DNA from: Geopsychrobacter sp.
GTDB lineage: Bacteria > Desulfobacterota > Desulfuromonadia > Desulfuromonadales > Geopsychrobacteraceae
DNA length: 16,328 nucleotides
Assembly: GCA_021647445.1 (NCBI GenBank)
Contig: JAKIUS010000003.1
Location: forward strand, 1 to 16,328
Reading direction: 5' to 3'
Shown: positions 14,101 to 16,328 of the stretch, piece after piece
Layout of the letters: every line of letters starts with the position of its first letter
How positions within the stretch are numbered: the stretch's first letter is position 1
Translations under genes and position numbers: made by a program
The notes under the pieces: model-generated
What the model saw: the letters and a program-made list of their open reading frames with translations, nothing else
What the model was told of the DNA's origin: nothing
The model's database searches: none

Positions 14101-16328
14101 TACGTTTTTCCTGTAGCAAGCTTGGTTATGCCGATCAGACCACTTGTCAGGCTGCTGGCGGAACCTGGAGCACGACGCCCAAACATAGTGCAACTGGTGG
14201 CTGGGGGCAGCCCTCGACCTATGCCGGTGGCATTACTTGCGCCACCTGTCACGGCAAGGAGACCCCGAACGTCAAGCGGATTAAGGCTAATATCAGCTTC
14301 CCCGACGGTAGCGCCATGCCCGGTGGCGGCACCAGTGCCAGTGTCAGCCTGCTGACCGTTGAAGATGGGACTTCGGACTTCGGTGATGACAGTACTGCGC
14401 CGCGATCTTTATCTGCCAAGGTCTGTGAGGCCTGCCACAGCGCCGACCTCACTCAGGCCAATGGTGTCAAGCAGCACGCCGCCAATCAGGCTGCGGCCTC
14501 CGGTCACTACGACAACGCCGACTGTATCAAGTGCCACCAGCACAACGCTGGTTTTCGTGCCGACTGTACGACCTGTCACGGCAATCCGCCGACGGTTGCA
14601 GGTGAGTTGACCGCGACCCTCGATCCGACGGAGAGCACCGGTAGCACCAACGCCGGCAAGCATAGTATCCATACCACCGGTACTCAGAGTTTCGCCTGTA
14701 ATACCTGTCATACCGGTTGGCAGACCAGCGGTGAAATGCCCAAGGCCGGTAATATAAATATCGGTTTTAGTGCCTTCGGAAGCACCAGCGGCAGCTATAC
14801 CGGTCGCAGTACCGGAACCTACACCCGTGCCGCAGGCACCAGCGGTGCCAACAACGACGCTCTGACGTGTACTAACTACTGCCATGGTGTCGATGCTTCG
14901 CCTAAGTGGCTCGATACCGAAGCCGCCATGGCCTGTGGAAGCTGCCACGGCAATGCGACCAACGGTGCACCGATTGAAACCGCAGGTGATGGCGACCTTT
15001 CAGGCGCGATCACGGGCAAGAAGGTTGGCAAGCACGTTAAACATATTGCCAAGTACGCCTGTTCCGTGTGTCATAACGGGGCCGGAAGCGGCACCGCCCT
15101 GCACGTCAATGGGACCAACGACCTGGTGTTCGATACCGCCGTGGCCGGTGCCAGTGCAACCTTCACTGCGGGAACCAGCACCTGTTCTAACCTCACTTGT
15201 CACACCAATCAGGTCTGGGATACTGCAACCCCGGCGCTGGCTTGCAATAGTTGCCACGGCTATCCGCCGACCTCGGCGGCTGATGCCACCAATAACCGTC
15301 ATGTCGGTGTGACTGCAGTAAATCATGATAAATCGGTCGCTGGCAGTACCGTTGCCATAACCAGTAACCACAATGAATGTAATACCTGTCATGGTAAGAG
15401 CCAGACCAACGGGTTAACGCTTAACGCGGCCAATGGTGGTGATGATTATCTGGCCAGCTACCACATCGATAATAATATCGAGATGAACGGCTGGGCAACG
15501 GTCAGCGGTCAGGATGCTCAGTATCAACAGACCAATTTCGGTTGTGCCAAGGCCTGCCATGCCAATGATGCACCGTATCAATTATCCGATAGTGGTCTGA
15601 CGGTTCAGTTGCATCGTTACGGTGCTGGCGATTGTAATGGTTGTCACGATGCTGGTACCGGCGGCGCGCCGGTGATTAATGCCGCATCCAGTCATGTCGA
15701 TGCCGATGGAACAGGCGGCACCTACACTGCTGGCACCTGTACTGATTGTCATCCCGGCGGTACAAAGGGCGCGATGCACAGTAAGAATGGTGATGCGAAT
15801 GTTGTCGCCATTGCTAATAACTCTACGGTAGGTATCAATTATGGGCATACCGTTGATACTGGCGTGAACGGATTTGTGCTTGGTGGCGATGCCACGACCG
15901 GAACCACGGCGGCTCAGATCTGCTGGAACTGTCATGACACCAATGGCATCAGCGAGTGGGGCACCAACACCGACACTAACGGTGGTGAGCCGAATTACAA
16001 TTTTGGTACTCTGAATAACAGTAACTGGACAACAGCGAACTGGACCAGTGCTACAGCCATGTTCAGTTATAAATCAGGTGCCATTCAGTCGACCCACGCC
16101 GCCTCTACTGCTGGTGGTGCTCAGTCCGGAATTGATCCGGTTGGAGCGATTCGTTGTAGCTATTGTCATGATGTCCACAATACGACTGGCCCCAATAATA
16201 AGCCCTATTTGCGTGGGGCCTGGATGGGGAGCCCTTATCCTGAAGATGGTGCGCCACAGAGTTCATCGAGTTATGCAAATAACACCAGTTATCGTTTTGG
16301 TGCAGTCCCGCGTGGCAATAGTGGCACG
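11145..16328 (+). CDS. giant exported multiheme c-type cytochrome with FN3, MAM-like and Ig-like domains (partial, 3' end off window)
   Basis: One open frame of 1728 codons reaches the right edge. A hydrophobic stretch (LVLVAVMFAGLILMSA) with cleavage near ATADA-AVQ, residue ~53, is an export signal. In order: a glycine/serine-rich region; an FN3 domain (~242-328, LNATAASSTQVDLTWTY to YAYTVRGHN); a MAM-like jelly roll (~379-540, DNFDANNFGNW to TALDDIVISG); Ig-like modules (~688-785, with YTLYAWSKDAAGNVS); more beta modules; then a heme region from residue 1032. Sixteen heme motifs are visible: 13 CXXCH (first residues 1032, 1094, 1127, 1141, 1185, 1264, 1306, 1367, 1412, 1497, 1532, 1593, 1671), two CX3CH (1242, 1467) and one CX4CH (1347). 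Many extra histidines could be distal ligands. This resembles Geobacter extracellular electron-transfer cytochromes of the CXXXXCH/CXXCH type. The ATG at 11145 follows AGGTGA; an ATG at 11190 also follows AGGTGACT and gives a shorter leader. Confidence 0.93.
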   Translation, partial: MNHLNASAAAREQVTMMQRGLEMLFGKYSVLNRLVLVAVMFAGLILMSATADAAVQYYAIDVGTGSIGSSGMTANWGACGDNPTGGGIISNLTKITSSSNISCSDDKWEPDTNGQDLIVVSSSVYSQVMNVSGQSGAKFYLRYGGDYSFDLGYVSGGSFTSFGGTVSVTFSSEGTHTVDFSSMSGTAPSGSYLAMKVILTNYWDDGSGKSADRMYIGTKKDSSGSGEFSVDETVGATCGATTPNNLNATAASSTQVDLTWTYDGGSNNYYTVYRGGSQIATNVTSGSFTDNTVSSGTAYAYTVRGHNNTDACDSGDSNTANGTTPSCTEVTPSSISFNGATTAAGDFSGSTMVTPVDLTSLQFRITEGTGGGAPFSQTDNFDANNFGNWTPWDDNSGNDWLLDNNSTPSSNVGPSADHSGSGYYVYTESSSGSENDVYTLTSNSLDASAYALGVDFWWNMNNNGQTACVLHVDVSTDNGSSWSAPDVWQRSGDNGDSWVNQIVDLSGYTGTVKVRFRTTKVGSGSSFWNCDTALDDIVISGPARASEVERLAWNPDPQEASSVLANGNSYNLYARGTDPECGTTYYVGGTTLPGNSQNFTWSSCTETATLTLTPIANPITGNVSVIATGTATGIQVGTTPAPTNASGWVYVPVQDDNTTTVSFYATGTGTCGPLTVSQLNVGTNTMVAPTVSAFSVPATVVDTAAPLDVPITTFTATDNVAVSGYLITETPAAPLAGAAGWSAIAPATYTVASYGSYTLYAWSKDAAGNVSLSSSGPVTMSNCTPTVTALNLAITTNPINYPTSSSVISLNAVGGTVTGAQWSSDGGASWSNSGTSYTPLAQTSGSVSITGRATENTCSTQISATNQPITLNYDTRSPQVVPGTGNAGQSALDSIIVTMPYQGDVNGDATFQVDYRLLAGTWVNGTPTLDTGGSPYTQVISGLNSTATYEIRVTYVDVDGPVNTLQTLSNVTMVPWADNPMLHNNLRFSCSKLGYADQTTCQAAGGTWSTTPKHSATGGWGQPSTYAGGITCATCHGKETPNVKRIKANISFPDGSAMPGGGTSASVSLLTVEDGTSDFGDDSTAPRSLSAKVCEACHSADLTQANGVKQHAANQAAASGHYDNADCIKCHQHNAGFRADCTTCHGNPPTVAGELTATLDPTESTGSTNAGKHSIHTTGTQSFACNTCHTGWQTSGEMPKAGNINIGFSAFGSTSGSYTGRSTGTYTRAAGTSGANNDALTCTNYCHGVDASPKWLDTEAAMACGSCHGNATNGAPIETAGDGDLSGAITGKKVGKHVKHIAKYACSVCHNGAGSGTALHVNGTNDLVFDTAVAGASATFTAGTSTCSNLTCHTNQVWDTATPALACNSCHGYPPTSAADATNNRHVGVTAVNHDKSVAGSTVAITSNHNECNTCHGKSQTNGLTLNAANGGDDYLASYHIDNNIEMNGWATVSGQDAQYQQTNFGCAKACHANDAPYQLSDSGLTVQLHRYGAGDCNGCHDAGTGGAPVINAASSHVDADGTGGTYTAGTCTDCHPGGTKGAMHSKNGDANVVAIANNSTVGINYGHTVDTGVNGFVLGGDATTGTTAAQICWNCHDTNGISEWGTNTDTNGGEPNYNFGTLNNSNWTTANWTSATAMFSYKSGAIQSTHAASTAGGAQSGIDPVGAIRCSYCHDVHNTTGPNNKPYLRGAWMGSPYPEDGAPQSSSSYANNTSYRFGAVPRGNSGT
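14868..15257 (+). other. CX3-4CH / CXXCH paired-heme repeat unit within the cytochrome
   Basis: This part of the gene shows two successive pairs with a long-spaced motif followed by a normal one: CTNYCH (14868-14885) then CGSCHG (14934), and CSNLTCH (15183-15203) then CNSCHGYPP (15243). Such a C(3-4)CH...C2CHG arrangement is characteristic of the Geobacter CxxxxCH/CxxCH domain family. A third long-spaced motif, CAKACH (15543-15560), precedes CNGCH (15633). Confidence 0.75.

Noticed and set aside
14409..14948. 179-codon minus-strand ORF inside the cytochrome gene
   Set aside because: Low-complexity Gly/Thr-rich product that mirrors the cytochrome's repetitive codons; the plus frame carries the heme motifs.
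1..16328. CRISPR arrays, tRNA or rRNA genes
   Set aside because: No regularly spaced repeat series, cloverleaf or rRNA-like sequence was seen on either strand.

Overview
The window looks like a piece of a Desulfuromonadia (Geobacter/Desulfuromonas-type delta-proteobacterial) chromosome. The main reasons are a very large exported multiheme c-type cytochrome that mixes CXXCH with CX3CH and CX4CH heme motifs, a CHASE4 histidine kinase paired with an NtrC-type regulator, and several small toxin-antitoxin (TA) modules. This is inferred from gene families; no ribosomal or housekeeping marker is present to fix the taxon.

Layout. Positions 1-183 (minus) hold the start of a small J-domain protein that runs off the left edge. 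Positions 382-1635 (plus) hold a chimeric reading frame: the N-terminal ~115 residues of a REP-associated (Y1/IS200-like) transposase whose HUH motif is lost, joined in frame to the C-terminal ~300 residues of a NodU/CmcH-type carbamoyltransferase. It overlaps a 52-aa DUF5989-type membrane protein (1632-1790), a usual partner of carbamoyltransferases. Positions 1847-4037 (minus) hold a two-gene operon: a TPR lipoprotein and an exported FGE/SUMF1-fold protein that lacks the catalytic cysteines.

Positions 4162-6359 (all minus) form a TA island: AbrB-type antitoxin + RelE/HigB-like toxin, a decayed nucleotidyltransferase tail, Phd/YefM antitoxin + ParE/RelE-type toxin broken by an in-frame amber codon, then MntA/HepT. 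A 39-bp near-perfect direct repeat brackets the first two modules. One copy contains the last codons of the broken toxin gene, so the other is probably a relic of a similar toxin gene.

Positions 6653-10131 (plus) hold a translationally coupled two-component system, a membrane CHASE4-PAS histidine kinase and a receiver-AAA+-Fis regulator with an altered sigma54-contact loop (GAYPGA instead of GAFTGA). A strong rho-independent terminator follows. After a ~480-bp AT-rich gap come a MarR-like winged-helix regulator (10681-11097) and, 47 bp later, a giant exported cytochrome that is open to the right edge: 1728 codons here, with FN3, MAM-like and Ig-like adhesive domains followed by 16 heme-binding motifs.

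How they may work together (inference): the kinase-regulator pair and the MarR-like protein are candidate regulators of the cytochrome, which would be an outer-surface or extracellular electron carrier with adhesive domains. The TA island and the chimeric transposase/carbamoyltransferase mark the left 6.5 kb as a rearranged accessory segment. I recognised no wholly new system. The most unusual items are the chimeric gene, the repeat-flanked decaying TA array, the GAYPGA regulator and the adhesin-like multiheme cytochrome.
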